Shown here: piece by piece, positions 17,401 to 27,947 of the stretch
How positions within the stretch are numbered: the first letter of the stretch is position 1
How the letters are laid out: every line of letters starts with the position of its first letter
Assembly (NCBI GenBank): GCA_031272095.1
Contig: JAISUM010000090.1
Coordinates: forward strand, 1-39,500
Source of the DNA: Candidatus Symbiothrix sp.
GTDB taxonomy: Bacteria; Bacteroidota; Bacteroidia; Bacteroidales; Azobacteroidaceae
DNA length: 39,500 nt
Direction: 5' to 3'
Position numbers and translations under genes: made by a program
Notes under the pieces: model-generated
The model's input: only the letters and a program-made list of their open reading frames with translations
Told to the model about the DNA's origin: nothing
The model's database searches: none

Positions 17401-18634
17401 AGCCGAGAAAAAGAATATCCGCCTGCTGTTTGAACACAACCTGCCGCGATACGATATGCTGTTAGACCGGAATAAATTCGACAAAATTACTTACAATCTG
17501 CTCTCGAATGCGCTCAAACATACACCGGAAGGCGGAGTGATATTGATGAAAATTCATTTTTCGGAGGTAAATAATCGTATGACTTTGAGTGTCGCCGACA
17601 GTGGCGCCGGCGTGCCGAAAGACCGGCAAAACGCACTTTTTGTCCGTTTTGCGCAAATCGACGACCGGATTGGCGGCACCGGCGTAGGCTTGCACCTGAC
17701 CGCTGAAATGGCTGCCGTCCACAAGGGGACGGTCGAATATTCCGACGCCGAAACCGGAGGAGCCTGTTTTAGCGTGTCCGTCCCTTTGGCAGACGCCAAC
17801 TATTCGCCCGACGAGATTGTCCGTTCGCAGCCGCTTGCGACCAAATCGCCGGAGATGATCACGGTCGATGGACGGTTCAAAAATTACCGCATCTTGGTGA
17901 TAGAAGACGAAGACGACGTGCGCGAATTTATTGTCGGTCAGTTGGAAAAATATTTCAGCATTATTGCCGCCAAAAACGGGCGAGAAGGCTTGGAAACGGC
18001 GATTGCCGTACAACCCAACCTGATTGTCTGCGACGTGATGATGCCCGAAATGGACGGTTTTGAATTTACGCGCCGCCTGAAAACCGATTTCCAATCGAGC
18101 CATATTCCGGTCATCCTGCTGACGGCTCATTCGTCCGAAGAAGACCGTTTGGAAGGGATTCAGGCAGGCGCCGACTCGTATATCACCAAGCCTTTCAGCG
18201 TGCAATATCTGCTGACACGCATCGTCAATCTGATTGAAAACCGCGAAACCCTGCGGCAAAAATTCGCACAGGAACCCCGACAAAGCTTGCCAATGAATGC
18301 TTTCACCGACAAAGACGCCGATTTTCTGCGCAAAGCAGACGCCGTCATCGAACGCCAACTCGAAAACATTCATTTTTCGGTCGATGATTTTGCGCAAACC
18401 ATGAAAATGGGACGCACCACTTTCTACAAAAAAATCAAAGGCTTGACCGGCTATACGCCCAACGATTATATGATGATTCTCCGTATGAAACGTGCCGCCG
18501 ACCTCCTCAATACTACCGACCTCAATATCTCCGAAGTCGCCTACAAAGTCGGTTTCGACGACCGCCTCTATTTCAGCAAATGTTTCAAAAAACAGTTTGG
18601 CGTGCCACCCAAAGCGTATAAAAAGAGTGGTTAG
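14429..18634 (+). CDS. Hybrid two-component system (HTCS) sensor histidine kinase/response regulator, AraC type
   Basis: This 1401-residue protein has the same architecture as its divergent neighbour. It has a signal peptide (1-24, ending GFAEQ), Reg_prop propeller repeats (about 30-790, with ILQDSRGFIWLGTINGLNRY and IYEDSQGRLWLGTTGGGLN), and a Y_Y_Y domain (about 790-845). A transmembrane helix follows (about 858-882). The HisKA domain has His910 in ISHEFRTPLT, HATPase_c has ITYNLLSNALKHT and GGTGVGLHLT, the receiver has Asp1202 in IVCDVMMPEMDG, and an AraC HTH is at about 1300-1400. I keep the first ATG because MKNIRYC supplies the charged N-region of the signal peptide, although the -7 box is very close. 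The stop codon TAG lies inside a heptad repeat array. A likely target is the downstream 18796-21359 pair or the SusCD genes, but this is unproven. Confidence 0.93.
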   Translation: MKNIRYCMIVVVTLFLAGWQQGFAEQNIRFQRISEHDGLSQNTVRCILQDSRGFIWLGTINGLNRYNGKEFTVMRPEIGKAVSLSDNRIRSLMEDRFGYIWIRTVDNTYDCYNPTIENFVDYAPAVKRKNFVRAVELPNGDVWLWGGNVGCCRVRHIDKQLQSTCFNEKDFGVSTIYQIMADTNGQVYILTANGVWQIDADGRLEPFCSETFMRIHEFDGQIFLINNRQILTYSLTDRQFGDTISYTVAPDDMHVSAMSKDGIILIETPSDVLVFDARKKHFIASAAVFHEKIPNANFYADNKGNIWIYNLTGAIWRHIADTQFEKITLMPPAVVSLIDAERYEICHDAQDMIWISTYGAGLYAFNAQTGEMDHYTTENSDLPTNYLLSIAEDRSGEIWAGTEFSGVCKISRNNYPVRLFEPAENDAHYRSNSVRMIYQDSRGRFWMGTRSGYLYVYDAALQLLKLHRIAAGLPFCAIEDKNGNIWIGTRGNKLMVFAPSADRIVRSCDIQHTFDLTIDRENRIWVASFGSGLYYADLDHPQLQFVNISLGNASRDMGRVILQDREGWIWLGTNEGVNVFQPDRLIADPQAYINFHFDINDSHSLNNNEVKAIYEDSQGRLWLGTTGGGLNLLVREDPLSQSWFKHYTAKNGLSNEVVQSICEDREGNLWLTTEGETGISKFNPTTELFENFNFTGGKQSNLFNESAGWQTDDGKLMFGSSAGVYVFEPESIKYDAYAPPVVITGLKINGADVRPLENRSPLVESISLTKTIRLPYGQNSFNIEFAMLNFQSPDFNQYAYYLEGYEKEWNPISRYNVAAYRNLPAGDYRFRVKGSNAFGVWTTQDTCLEITILPPFWKSAWAYLIYLLIGAGGIWFAVGIILHINRLNLAVKVEKQLTDYKLRFFTNISHEFRTPLTIIRGTIENLTAFDNLPPEHAKSIRLLNKSSNRLLRLIDQLLDFRKLQNKGLELKVERTEAVSFFYDIFLVFREVAEKKNIRLLFEHNLPRYDMLLDRNKFDKITYNLLSNALKHTPEGGVILMKIHFSEVNNRMTLSVADSGAGVPKDRQNALFVRFAQIDDRIGGTGVGLHLTAEMAAVHKGTVEYSDAETGGACFSVSVPLADANYSPDEIVRSQPLATKSPEMITVDGRFKNYRILVIEDEDDVREFIVGQLEKYFSIIAAKNGREGLETAIAVQPNLIVCDVMMPEMDGFEFTRRLKTDFQSSHIPVILLTAHSSEEDRLEGIQAGADSYITKPFSVQYLLTRIVNLIENRETLRQKFAQEPRQSLPMNAFTDKDADFLRKADAVIERQLENIHFSVDDFAQTMKMGRTTFYKKIKGLTGYTPNDYMMILRMKRAADLLNTTDLNISEVAYKVGFDDRLYFSKCFKKQFGVPPKAYKKSG

Positions 18635-18690
18635 TGGTTAGTGGTTAGTGATTAGTGATTAGTGGTTAGTTAGTGGTTGTGATTAGTGAA
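18626..18690 (+). repeat. AGTGRTT heptad array overlapping the HTCS stop codon
   Basis: Six in-phase heptads (AGTGGTT x3, AGTGATT x2, AGTGGTT) run from 18626 to 18667, then degenerate copies to about 18690. The last codons of the HTCS, AGT GGT TAG, are themselves the first heptads. Arrays of the same unit occur at 35771-35840 (reverse complement) and 39273-39300. Apart from this array and the promoter box, 18635-18795 holds no gene. Confidence 0.85.
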
Positions 18691-18763
18691 TTAAAATCAA
18701 GTCATTCACCCCGAATTTTGAACAGTTTGCACGTGATTTTTTTATCATGTTAAAAAAAATGCT

Positions 18764-18771
18764 TACCTTTG
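18764..18771 (+). promoter_or_regulatory. Bacteroidetes -7 box (TACCTTTG) for the 18796-21359 pair
   Basis: TACCTTTG lies 24 bp before the ATG at 18796 and matches TAnnTTTG. No clear -33 TTTG is at proper spacing, suggesting a weak or activator-dependent promoter. Confidence 0.5.
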
Positions 18772-18795
18772 CCGGATTAATATCACAAAAAGTAA

Positions 18796-19272
18796 ATGAA
18801 GACACATGTAAAAATTCTTTTTGCCCTCTGCGTCTTGCTTTGCACAGCAGGCATGGATGCGCAGACGCGGGTTCTACTGACTAAATACGATGGCAGCGAA
18901 CAGGCTTTTATGGTTTCCGACAACGGACAACTGACTTTCGACGCTACTCATGTACTGATCGACGAAGATGGCGCCAATACTACGACTGCCATTTTGCGTA
19001 GCGAAATTCGCAAAATCACCTTTGCCACGCTCACCGGATTGGAAACAACGGAACCGTCGGCGCCACTCTTGGTGTATCCCAATCCGGCAAGCGATTTCAT
19101 CCGTATCGCCACCGACGACGAAACGTTTTCCGTCCGGATTTTCTCGCCGCAGGGCGTCTGCGTCCTGTCGCAAATCTGCAAAAAAGGCGATGCGATTGCT
19201 GTTTCAACTTTACCGAAAGGCTTCTATTTGTTGCGCGTGAATAATTCTATCATTAAATTCGTAAAACAATGA
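18796..19272 (+). CDS. Small T9SS type A sorting domain-containing protein
   Basis: This 158-residue exported protein has a signal peptide (1-22, ending GMDAQ). A roughly 55-residue N-terminal module (VLLTKYDGSEQAFMVSDNGQ to EIRKITF) is followed by a T9SS type A sorting domain (about 68-158) with VYPNPASDFIRI, VRIFSPQGVC and LPKGFYLLRVNN. The stop overlaps the next start (ATGA, 4 nt), so the two are translationally coupled. The N-terminal module has the same pattern as residues 22-70 of the downstream protein (a strand pair followed by an I..I.F motif). It looks like a recurring Bacteroidetes secreted-protein N-domain. I recognise no enzymatic function. It may be a surface partner of the beta-helix protein. 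Confidence 0.78.
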   Translation: MKTHVKILFALCVLLCTAGMDAQTRVLLTKYDGSEQAFMVSDNGQLTFDATHVLIDEDGANTTTAILRSEIRKITFATLTGLETTEPSAPLLVYPNPASDFIRIATDDETFSVRIFSPQGVCVLSQICKKGDAIAVSTLPKGFYLLRVNNSIIKFVKQ

Positions 19273-21359
19273 AATACATCACTTTAATTCTATGTCTGTT
19301 AAGCAGCTGGGTCTGTTTGGCACAAGAGCAAGTTAAGATTTATCAGGGCAATTCGGTGCTGTATCAACATACGGTTTCCGATATTTCTTCGATTAAATTC
19401 AATAACGGCTCGTCCGTTTTTACGTTTTCCGATCATCAAACAATGTCTATCCCTTTGACTTCGATAGACAGTTTGCTGTTTGCCACCGACGTCATCTATA
19501 CCGGAGAAGCTGTCTATATTACTTATAACGACGATAATGTTACGGTAGTCAATCCGTATGAAAATCAGGGTGTTACAGTAACCGCTTTTCAAACGAATGT
19601 AGTGGTCGCGGCAACGACTGATCTGGATAATATTTTATATGTCGTTTCGGGCAGTTCGACCAACGGGTCACTCTATTTGGCAAGCGCAAAAGATCTTCGT
19701 TTGCAACTGAACGGTATTTCGCTGACCAATCCGGCGGGTCCGGCAATACAGATCTATGGCGACGCCAATGCTACCGTTGAACTTGTTGCCAACACGGTCA
19801 ACGCTTTGTCCGATGGCGCTAACAATACAAAAAATTCGTGTTTCAAATTCGGAGGCGCTTTGCACTTGACCGGACAGGGAACACTGAACGTTACATCTGT
19901 CGTCAGACACGCGATTGCCGCCGATAAAGCTGTTACCATCGACAACGGTAATCTGAATTTGACGATTTCGGCAGCAACCACTTTGGAACCGTCGGGCAGC
20001 GGCAACGAAACCAACCACGCCGCCGGTCTCAAAAGCAAGGATAACATCACCATTTCGGGCGGCGAACTGACAATTACCGCTACATCAACCGCCACCGGAG
20101 GCAGAGGAATTTCTGCCGATAAAGATATTAATATCACCGGCGGAACCATCAATATCTCTACTGCCGGAAATGGCGGAACTTACACCGGCACAACCGGCGT
20201 TACCGATTCCTACTCTTCGGCATGTATCAAAAGCGACGGCATGCTGTCGATCACAGGCGGCGTCATTACTTGCCAAAGTTCCGGCAGCGGCAGCAAAGGC
20301 TTGTCGGCAGACGGAAATATAAGCATTACCGGCGGAACCATCAATGTAAAAACAACCGGCGCCGGCGCCAAATATTTGGTGAGTGGATCGACTTATGATT
20401 CCTATTCCTCTTGTTGCATCAAATCCAATGCCAATATCTCACTGCTTGGCGGAAATATCACTTGTTCGAGTAGCGGTTCGGGCGGAAAAGCCATCAAAGC
20501 CGACGGCACCATGACCATTGGCGTCGCAGGCGCAAGTAATGATAATTTGTACATCACAGCATCCACCTCCGGCGCAAGATTTCAAGTATCCGCAAGTAGC
20601 AGTGGCGGCGGCGGCGGACCCGGTGGTGGTTTCGGCGGCGGAATGGGCGGCAGTTCTACCGATTATTGCAATCCCGACATCATCAAATCCGAAGGCAATA
20701 TGGTGATTAACAGCGGAATCATTCGCGCAAACGGCACTCAAACAGCCGAAGGTGGCGAAGGAATGGAAACTAAAGCCGCTCTCACCATCAATGGCGGCGA
20801 TATTCAAGTTACAACTTATGACGACTGCATCAATGGCGGCACCAGCCTAACGGTCAATGGCGGCACCATTTTTGTCGCAGCACGCGGACAAGATGCAATG
20901 GATAGCAACGGCTCGCTCACATTCAACGGAGGGCTGGTTATTTCCAACGGCGTGAAAGGCGACGGCGAAGCTTTCGATGGTCAAACCGGCAAATATCCTA
21001 TCAATGGCGGCGTATTGCTTGGCACTTGCGGCTCGCTGATGGAATATCCTTCGGGACCGCAGAAAGCAGTCATTTTCACTGCCGGCGCCGGAAAATCCAT
21101 TTGCGTCAAAAAGGGAGATGAAGTGATTTTGATGTTCACCGTGCCTGTTATATCGGGTGCAACCAGCACTACAACAGGATTGAAAGTGGTCTTTTCAGAT
21201 CCGCGCCTTGTGGCAGGAACCTACACGCTGCAATACAACGGCGCCATTACGGGAGGCACGGATTTTAATGGCTATAAAACCGGTGGAACTTATTCGGGTG
21301 GCTCAACGAAAACCTTTACTGTCAGCACATCGGCGTATTCGTCAGTAACAGCGCAGTAA
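19269..21359 (+). CDS. Carbohydrate-binding domain-containing protein, Cthe_2159-like beta-helix
   Basis: This 696-residue exported protein has a signal peptide (1-19, ending CLAQ) and an N-terminal module resembling that of the preceding gene (VSDISSIKF, LTSIDSLLF). A long right-handed beta-helix follows with repeated rungs of the type (K/A)xxxNITI(S/T)GGxxxI (NITISGGELTI, INITGGTINIS, LSITGGVITC, ISITGGTINVK, LTINGGDIQVT). This matches the Cthe_2159 carbohydrate-binding family (PF14262), whose founder binds cellulose and pectin-like polymers. A Gly-rich loop (GGGGGPGGGFGGGMGG) interrupts the helix around residues 443-465. No T9SS sorting domain is visible at the C-terminus, so anchoring may depend on another protein, possibly the coupled partner. 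It converges on the pdxA-like gene with a 15-nt gap. Confidence 0.82.
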   Translation: MKYITLILCLLSSWVCLAQEQVKIYQGNSVLYQHTVSDISSIKFNNGSSVFTFSDHQTMSIPLTSIDSLLFATDVIYTGEAVYITYNDDNVTVVNPYENQGVTVTAFQTNVVVAATTDLDNILYVVSGSSTNGSLYLASAKDLRLQLNGISLTNPAGPAIQIYGDANATVELVANTVNALSDGANNTKNSCFKFGGALHLTGQGTLNVTSVVRHAIAADKAVTIDNGNLNLTISAATTLEPSGSGNETNHAAGLKSKDNITISGGELTITATSTATGGRGISADKDINITGGTINISTAGNGGTYTGTTGVTDSYSSACIKSDGMLSITGGVITCQSSGSGSKGLSADGNISITGGTINVKTTGAGAKYLVSGSTYDSYSSCCIKSNANISLLGGNITCSSSGSGGKAIKADGTMTIGVAGASNDNLYITASTSGARFQVSASSSGGGGGPGGGFGGGMGGSSTDYCNPDIIKSEGNMVINSGIIRANGTQTAEGGEGMETKAALTINGGDIQVTTYDDCINGGTSLTVNGGTIFVAARGQDAMDSNGSLTFNGGLVISNGVKGDGEAFDGQTGKYPINGGVLLGTCGSLMEYPSGPQKAVIFTAGAGKSICVKKGDEVILMFTVPVISGATSTTTGLKVVFSDPRLVAGTYTLQYNGAITGGTDFNGYKTGGTYSGGSTKTFTVSTSAYSSVTAQ

Positions 21360-21374
21360 TAATTAAGGGAAATT

Positions 21375-22433
21375 TCAATCGTTCAGCGCCGAATCGTCTT
21401 TGGTAAGATCTAATTTTTCATTATCGGAGCCCCGTTCAAAATATTGTTTTTTGAGCGGGTTTCTGCGAATATAGGCATTGGTTTGACGATTGTGATAGAT
21501 GTCCACCGCCATGTAGATTGCATTGCGGAGCGAATCGGGCGGCGTAGCGTTTTTTCCGGCTTGTTCAAAGGTAGAATAAAAGTTGGGCGACGCGACGATA
21601 TGGGGTATGCCGCCGATATACAGCGAGTTTTCTTCTTTGGCAAGGGTATGAAAAATCGTTTTCCCCTGATCTTGGCACAGCGCCAAAATAGCGTCGAATT
21701 TTTTATATTCTTCGGACGCAAAAAACGTTTCGAGGTCGTAAACGCCAAAGCACTGCACGCCTTTGTCGCTTGCTGCTCTGATTGCCGGAACGATGATTTC
21801 GTGCTCTTCTTTTCCTGCCGGAGTGTTCAACGCTAAAACGGCGATGCGTGGATTCAGCACCATGAAATCGTTGGTCAAACCGGCATGCAACGCTATCAGT
21901 TTTGCCGTTATCGACTGTTGTGTCATTGCGGCAGACGCATCGGAACTGTTCATCGCAGTGGTTGCAATGGCGATCCGCAAAGTGTCATTCACCCAGATCT
22001 GAAAGCCTTCTTGCGGGGTGTTGAGCAGCGGGTGCATCAGCAAAACGGGGTCGATAGATGTCGGAGCGATCACCAAAGCGTCTATCAGATTGTTTTGCAG
22101 ATCCTCCACAGCGCGTAGCAACGCCATATCTGCATAGCGGGCGCTTTCGGGCGTCGCTTTGCCAATCTCTACCCGAATTTCCAACTGCGTAACATTGATG
22201 ACATTGACACGCTTGACGTCGGCATCTTCTACCTTCGCTATGTTGTTGATATTCAAGGGCGGTACCTCTATCGCTTTGCGGTGATATGCCAGCACTTTGG
22301 ACGAACCATAGACGATCGGCGTACAGATTTCCAAGAGATGCGCGTCGTTCAGCGTTTTCAGTATCAGTTCGGAGGCGATGCCATTGGGATTGCCGTGCGC
22401 GATACCTATTTTGATTAATTTATGCTCGTCCAT
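21375..22433 (-). CDS. pdxA: PdxA-family protein lacking the metal-binding histidines
   Basis: I start this at 22433 (352 residues), since PdxA homologues begin just before IKIGI and the longer ORF would overlap gyrB. The fold signature is clear: IGIAHGNPNGIASELILKTL, DALVIAPTSI, PRIAVLAL, FGVYDLETFF, KFDAILAL and an AGKN helix all align with Bacteroidetes 4-hydroxythreonine-4-phosphate dehydrogenase. However, E. coli ligands His166 (THLPL), His211 (NPHAGE) and His266 (MYHDQG) are here Ala160 (TTAMN), a deleted or Thr/Pro 204-205 position (NTPAG) and Gln254 (LCQDQG). The GHTE substrate motif is also gone (PQEGF). The frame is intact at normal length. It is most likely a pseudoenzyme or a functionally changed paralogue, less likely active in pyridoxal phosphate synthesis. 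It sits 4 bp after gyrB. Confidence 0.82.
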   Translation of the reverse strand: MDEHKLIKIGIAHGNPNGIASELILKTLNDAHLLEICTPIVYGSSKVLAYHRKAIEVPPLNINNIAKVEDADVKRVNVINVTQLEIRVEIGKATPESARYADMALLRAVEDLQNNLIDALVIAPTSIDPVLLMHPLLNTPQEGFQIWVNDTLRIAIATTAMNSSDASAAMTQQSITAKLIALHAGLTNDFMVLNPRIAVLALNTPAGKEEHEIIVPAIRAASDKGVQCFGVYDLETFFASEEYKKFDAILALCQDQGKTIFHTLAKEENSLYIGGIPHIVASPNFYSTFEQAGKNATPPDSLRNAIYMAVDIYHNRQTNAYIRRNPLKKQYFERGSDNEKLDLTKDDSALND

Positions 22434-22437
22434 TGCA

Positions 22438-24402
<1,965 letters not shown>

Positions 24403-24433
24403 TTATGTATTTTAAATGCTTCTAAAAAGCAAG

Positions 24434-24465
24434 CAAAGTTACAAAAAAATCGGCAAACAGCCAAA
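24434..24465 (-). promoter_or_regulatory. Promoter of gyrB: TTTG-N20-TAACTTTG
   Basis: On the minus strand, the -33 box TTTG (24462-24465) and -7 box TAACTTTG (24434-24441) are 20 bp apart, a textbook Bacteroidetes housekeeping promoter, about 37 bp before the ATG. Confidence 0.7.
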
Positions 24466-24534
24466 TCTTTTCGAGAAACTTCAAGCGTTTTTAAAAATCA
24501 GATGAAAAAATTGTGCATTTTTTTTGCAAAAAAA

Positions 24535-24565
24535 TTGTGAGTAACAAAAATTGTCTTTATCTTTG
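24535..24565 (+). promoter_or_regulatory. Promoter of susC: TTG-N20-TATCTTTG
   Basis: TTG at 24535-24537 and TATCTTTG at 24558-24565 have the expected Bacteroidetes spacing, 28 bp before the ATG at 24594. The region upstream back to 24466 is A/T-rich without a clear operator. Confidence 0.65.
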
Positions 24566-24593
24566 CTGCGCTTTAATTTAATACATAATTAAT

Positions 24594-27500
24594 ATGAATC
24601 TAATTATCAAAGAAAAACATGGATTCGCAAGCCTCATCGCAAAGTGCCTACTCACTGCGATTTTCGCTTGTTGTGTGATGGAAGTATCGGCGGCAACGAC
24701 CGTAACCGGTCGTGTTACCGATGTTTCGGGTGAGCCTCTCATAGGCGTAACTGTCTCTATTAGAGGCGCTTACGTGGGTGGGGCAGCAGTTACTAATTTC
24801 GACGGCAATTATTCTGTCTCTGTCCCCGACGGAAATGCTGTATTGGTCTTTGCTTATCTTGGGTTTTCTACTCAAGAGATTACGGTCGGTAATCAAGCAG
24901 TCATTAACGTAATTTTAAAAGAAGACGCCAAAGCGCTCGAAGAAGTGGTGGTTGTCGGCTATGGTACGCAGAAGAAAGTCAATTTGACCGGTTCTGTGGA
25001 GCAAATCAATTTTGCAGACCAAGCCATGACGCGACCTATCACAACGGTTTCAAGCGCCTTGTCGGGATTGCTTTCCGGTGTGTCGGTAAGGCAAACCAGT
25101 GGTGAACCGGGTTCGGATGGCGCAAGCATCCTGATTCGCGGTCAAGGTACGATGAACGACGCCTCTCCCCTGATTATCATCGATGGGATCGAAGGCTCAA
25201 TGGATGCGGTCAATCCGCAGGACATTGCCACCATCACCACGCTGAAAGATGCGGCATCCTGCGCCATTTACGGTGTGCGTGGCGCTAACGGTGTCATTTT
25301 GGTAACGACCAAAAAAGGACAACCGGGTAAAGTCCATCTGAACTACTCCGGCGTTTTTTCGTGGAACCGTCCGAGCAACCTGATTGATCTGGTTTCGGAC
25401 TATGCTACCTACATGGAGTTGATGAACGAAGGCTACAACAATGTAGGGCTGGCTGACAATTTTCCGCAGGCAACCATTGATCTGTGGCGCGAAAAAAGCA
25501 AAAATCCCAATGCGACAGACACACCATCGGGCGTTCCCAACTACGTTGCCTATCCCAACACCAAATGGGCAGACGAATTTTATCACGGCGATGTGATGCA
25601 AGACCACAACCTTTCGCTGTCGGGAGCTGCCGACAATGTGCGTTACCTGTTGTCGATCGGATTTTTAGACAATCCGGGCTTGGTCGAAAACACAGGGATC
25701 AAACGCTATTCGTTGCGGTCGAACCTCGAATCGGACGTTACCAAATGGCTGACGGTCGGTTTGAATTTATTCGGTTCGCAACGGGATAAAGATGTGGGAC
25801 GTTTCAGCACCGCCAACAATTACCTGAGACAAACCACGCCGGGCGTCTATCCGCGTTGGAAAGGTATCGCAGGCGGTCCGGAAGTTGCCGAAGAAAGTGC
25901 AATGGCAAACAGCCTCTACACTTTCCTCAATGCCAATGACGGCAGAAACACAAGGACGCAATACAGCGCAACGATTTTTTCCCGTGCCAAAATTTGGAAA
26001 GGACTGTCTTGGGATTTCAATTATAACTATTCCAAACAGGTCAACGAGAACAAGCAATGGAGCAATGCGCAAAATGCCCGCAAAATGCGATTCAGCGACG
26101 GCTATCTGCTCTCGCAGGCAACTTCGTTGAGCGAGATGACCTCCGAATTTACGATGGCAGGCAACAAAGCTTACACCCTGCAAAACCTGTTGCGCTATAA
26201 TACCGTTATCAACAAAGATCATGATTTGAACGCTTTGCTTGGGTATGAAGAAACCGCTTATTACGAATACAGCTATTATGCCAGCAAAAAAGGGTTTACG
26301 GCAGAAAATTTGAATGTGCCGGACGCAGTTTTGAACAACGAAAACAAGATTACGGGAACGGCGCTTGACAGGGCTTCACGTTCCATTTTCGGACGTATCA
26401 ATTATGCCTATCAAAACAAATATTTGGCAGAATTTGACCTGCGTCGCGATTATTCGTCACGCTTTGCAGCCGACTATCGCGGGGGGACTTTCCCTTCGGC
26501 GTCTTTGGGCTGGCGAGTGATGGAAGAATCGTTTATGGACAATCTCCGCGACAAGATCGACAATCTGAAATTACGCTTGTCATACGGACAACTCGGGAAT
26601 CAAGGTGGTAGCGGATTGGGAGAATATGACTATCAATCGCTTTACGGATCAGCCAATTATCCTATCGGCGACGCGGTAGCCACCGGTTTCAAATCGGCGT
26701 TATGGTCTAACTCTTCATTGTCGTGGGAAACCACCAATATCACCAATGTGGGTATTGACATCGCCGTCTTGCAAAATCGTTTGAATGCGACCATCGAATA
26801 TTACGACAAGTTTGTGGATGGGATTCTCTATTATCCGCCCATTCCGGAAATGGCGGCAGACGCCTCTGCTCCCAGAATGAATTTAGCGCAGGTAGATACC
26901 AAAGGGCTTGATTTTTCTATCAACTGGAACGACAAAATCGGTAATGTTTACTATTCGGTAAGCGGCAATTTCGGCTACAATCACAACCGTATCGTCAAAT
27001 ACAAAGGCGCTTTCACTGCCGGTTGGGTAGATAATCCCGACGGCACCAGAACATGGACGACCAATTTTGCCGATGTGAATTATGGGGACGTAAATTCGGG
27101 TTATGGCGTCGAAGGACATCCTATCGGAACTTATTATTTAAGAACGGTTTATCATGGCGACGGCACTTATTTCAACGCCGACGGTACGCCCAATCCCAAT
27201 GGCGGTCCGAAAGACGGTATGATTCGCACCGAAGCCGATATGCAATGGCTGACCGCGATGATGGCAGCTGCCGACGGTTCGGGGAAAGACCTCTATACTT
27301 TCAAGCCGAATGATGCGGCAGCTCCCTCGCAAACCAAATTGTGGTATGGCGACTTGATTTATGCCGACAACAATGGCGATGGTATTTTCGGCGACGACAA
27401 CGACCGGAAATTTCATGGCTCGCGTGTCCCGAAATACAACTACGGTTTGCAAGCCTCCGCTGCATGGAAAGGCGTTGACTTTTCGATGAACTGGGCAGGC

Positions 27501-27935
27501 GCAGCAGGTTTTCAACTCTATTGGGCGCCCGAAACCGGATATAACTCTACCGGTGTGCGTCTGGGGTTAGCAATTCCGACGGCAATCGCCAACGATCACT
27601 ATTACTACGACCCCGCTGATCCGAACAATCCGAAAACCAATATCAATGGCAAATATTCGCGTTTGGTGGCTGCCGAAAGCGGTTATCCCGCACAATACGC
27701 CAGCGACTACTATTTATTTAAAGGCGATTATCTGAAATTGAAAAATTTGACGATTGGCTACACGCTCCCGCAACAGCTGACGCGGAAAATCTCTCTCGAT
27801 AAAGTCAGAGTGTTTGCCACCGGCGAAAACTTGCTGACGATTACCGCCTTCCCCGGATTAGACCCCGAAATGGGTTACAGCACAGGTTATACATCCATGA
27901 GACAGTTTGCTCTGGGTATCAATGTTTCATTTTAA
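24594..27935 (+). CDS. susC: SusC-family TonB-linked outer membrane transporter
   Basis: This 1113-residue protein is an outer membrane channel that, with SusD, imports oligosaccharides or other bulky ligands using TonB energy. It has a signal peptide (about 1-34, ending VSAA) and a carboxypeptidase-regulatory-like N-terminal extension (about 35-110, VTGRVTDVSGEPLIGVTVSI). The SusC signature LEEVVVVGYGTQKKVNLTG follows, then the plug domain (about 130-245, with SGEPGSDGASILIRGQGT and ANGVILVTTKKG). A long beta-barrel ends in the typical terminal strand (RQFALGINVSF). The susD gene starts 12 nt downstream. There is no FecR or anti-sigma gene and no HTCS directly adjacent. The substrate cannot be inferred, as no glycan-degrading enzyme lies beside it. 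The susC symbol indicates family, not starch specificity. Confidence 0.94.
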   Translation: MNLIIKEKHGFASLIAKCLLTAIFACCVMEVSAATTVTGRVTDVSGEPLIGVTVSIRGAYVGGAAVTNFDGNYSVSVPDGNAVLVFAYLGFSTQEITVGNQAVINVILKEDAKALEEVVVVGYGTQKKVNLTGSVEQINFADQAMTRPITTVSSALSGLLSGVSVRQTSGEPGSDGASILIRGQGTMNDASPLIIIDGIEGSMDAVNPQDIATITTLKDAASCAIYGVRGANGVILVTTKKGQPGKVHLNYSGVFSWNRPSNLIDLVSDYATYMELMNEGYNNVGLADNFPQATIDLWREKSKNPNATDTPSGVPNYVAYPNTKWADEFYHGDVMQDHNLSLSGAADNVRYLLSIGFLDNPGLVENTGIKRYSLRSNLESDVTKWLTVGLNLFGSQRDKDVGRFSTANNYLRQTTPGVYPRWKGIAGGPEVAEESAMANSLYTFLNANDGRNTRTQYSATIFSRAKIWKGLSWDFNYNYSKQVNENKQWSNAQNARKMRFSDGYLLSQATSLSEMTSEFTMAGNKAYTLQNLLRYNTVINKDHDLNALLGYEETAYYEYSYYASKKGFTAENLNVPDAVLNNENKITGTALDRASRSIFGRINYAYQNKYLAEFDLRRDYSSRFAADYRGGTFPSASLGWRVMEESFMDNLRDKIDNLKLRLSYGQLGNQGGSGLGEYDYQSLYGSANYPIGDAVATGFKSALWSNSSLSWETTNITNVGIDIAVLQNRLNATIEYYDKFVDGILYYPPIPEMAADASAPRMNLAQVDTKGLDFSINWNDKIGNVYYSVSGNFGYNHNRIVKYKGAFTAGWVDNPDGTRTWTTNFADVNYGDVNSGYGVEGHPIGTYYLRTVYHGDGTYFNADGTPNPNGGPKDGMIRTEADMQWLTAMMAAADGSGKDLYTFKPNDAAAPSQTKLWYGDLIYADNNGDGIFGDDNDRKFHGSRVPKYNYGLQASAAWKGVDFSMNWAGAAGFQLYWAPETGYNSTGVRLGLAIPTAIANDHYYYDPADPNNPKTNINGKYSRLVAAESGYPAQYASDYYLFKGDYLKLKNLTIGYTLPQQLTRKISLDKVRVFATGENLLTITAFPGLDPEMGYSTGYTSMRQFALGINVSF

Positions 27936-27947
27936 AAATATACAGAT

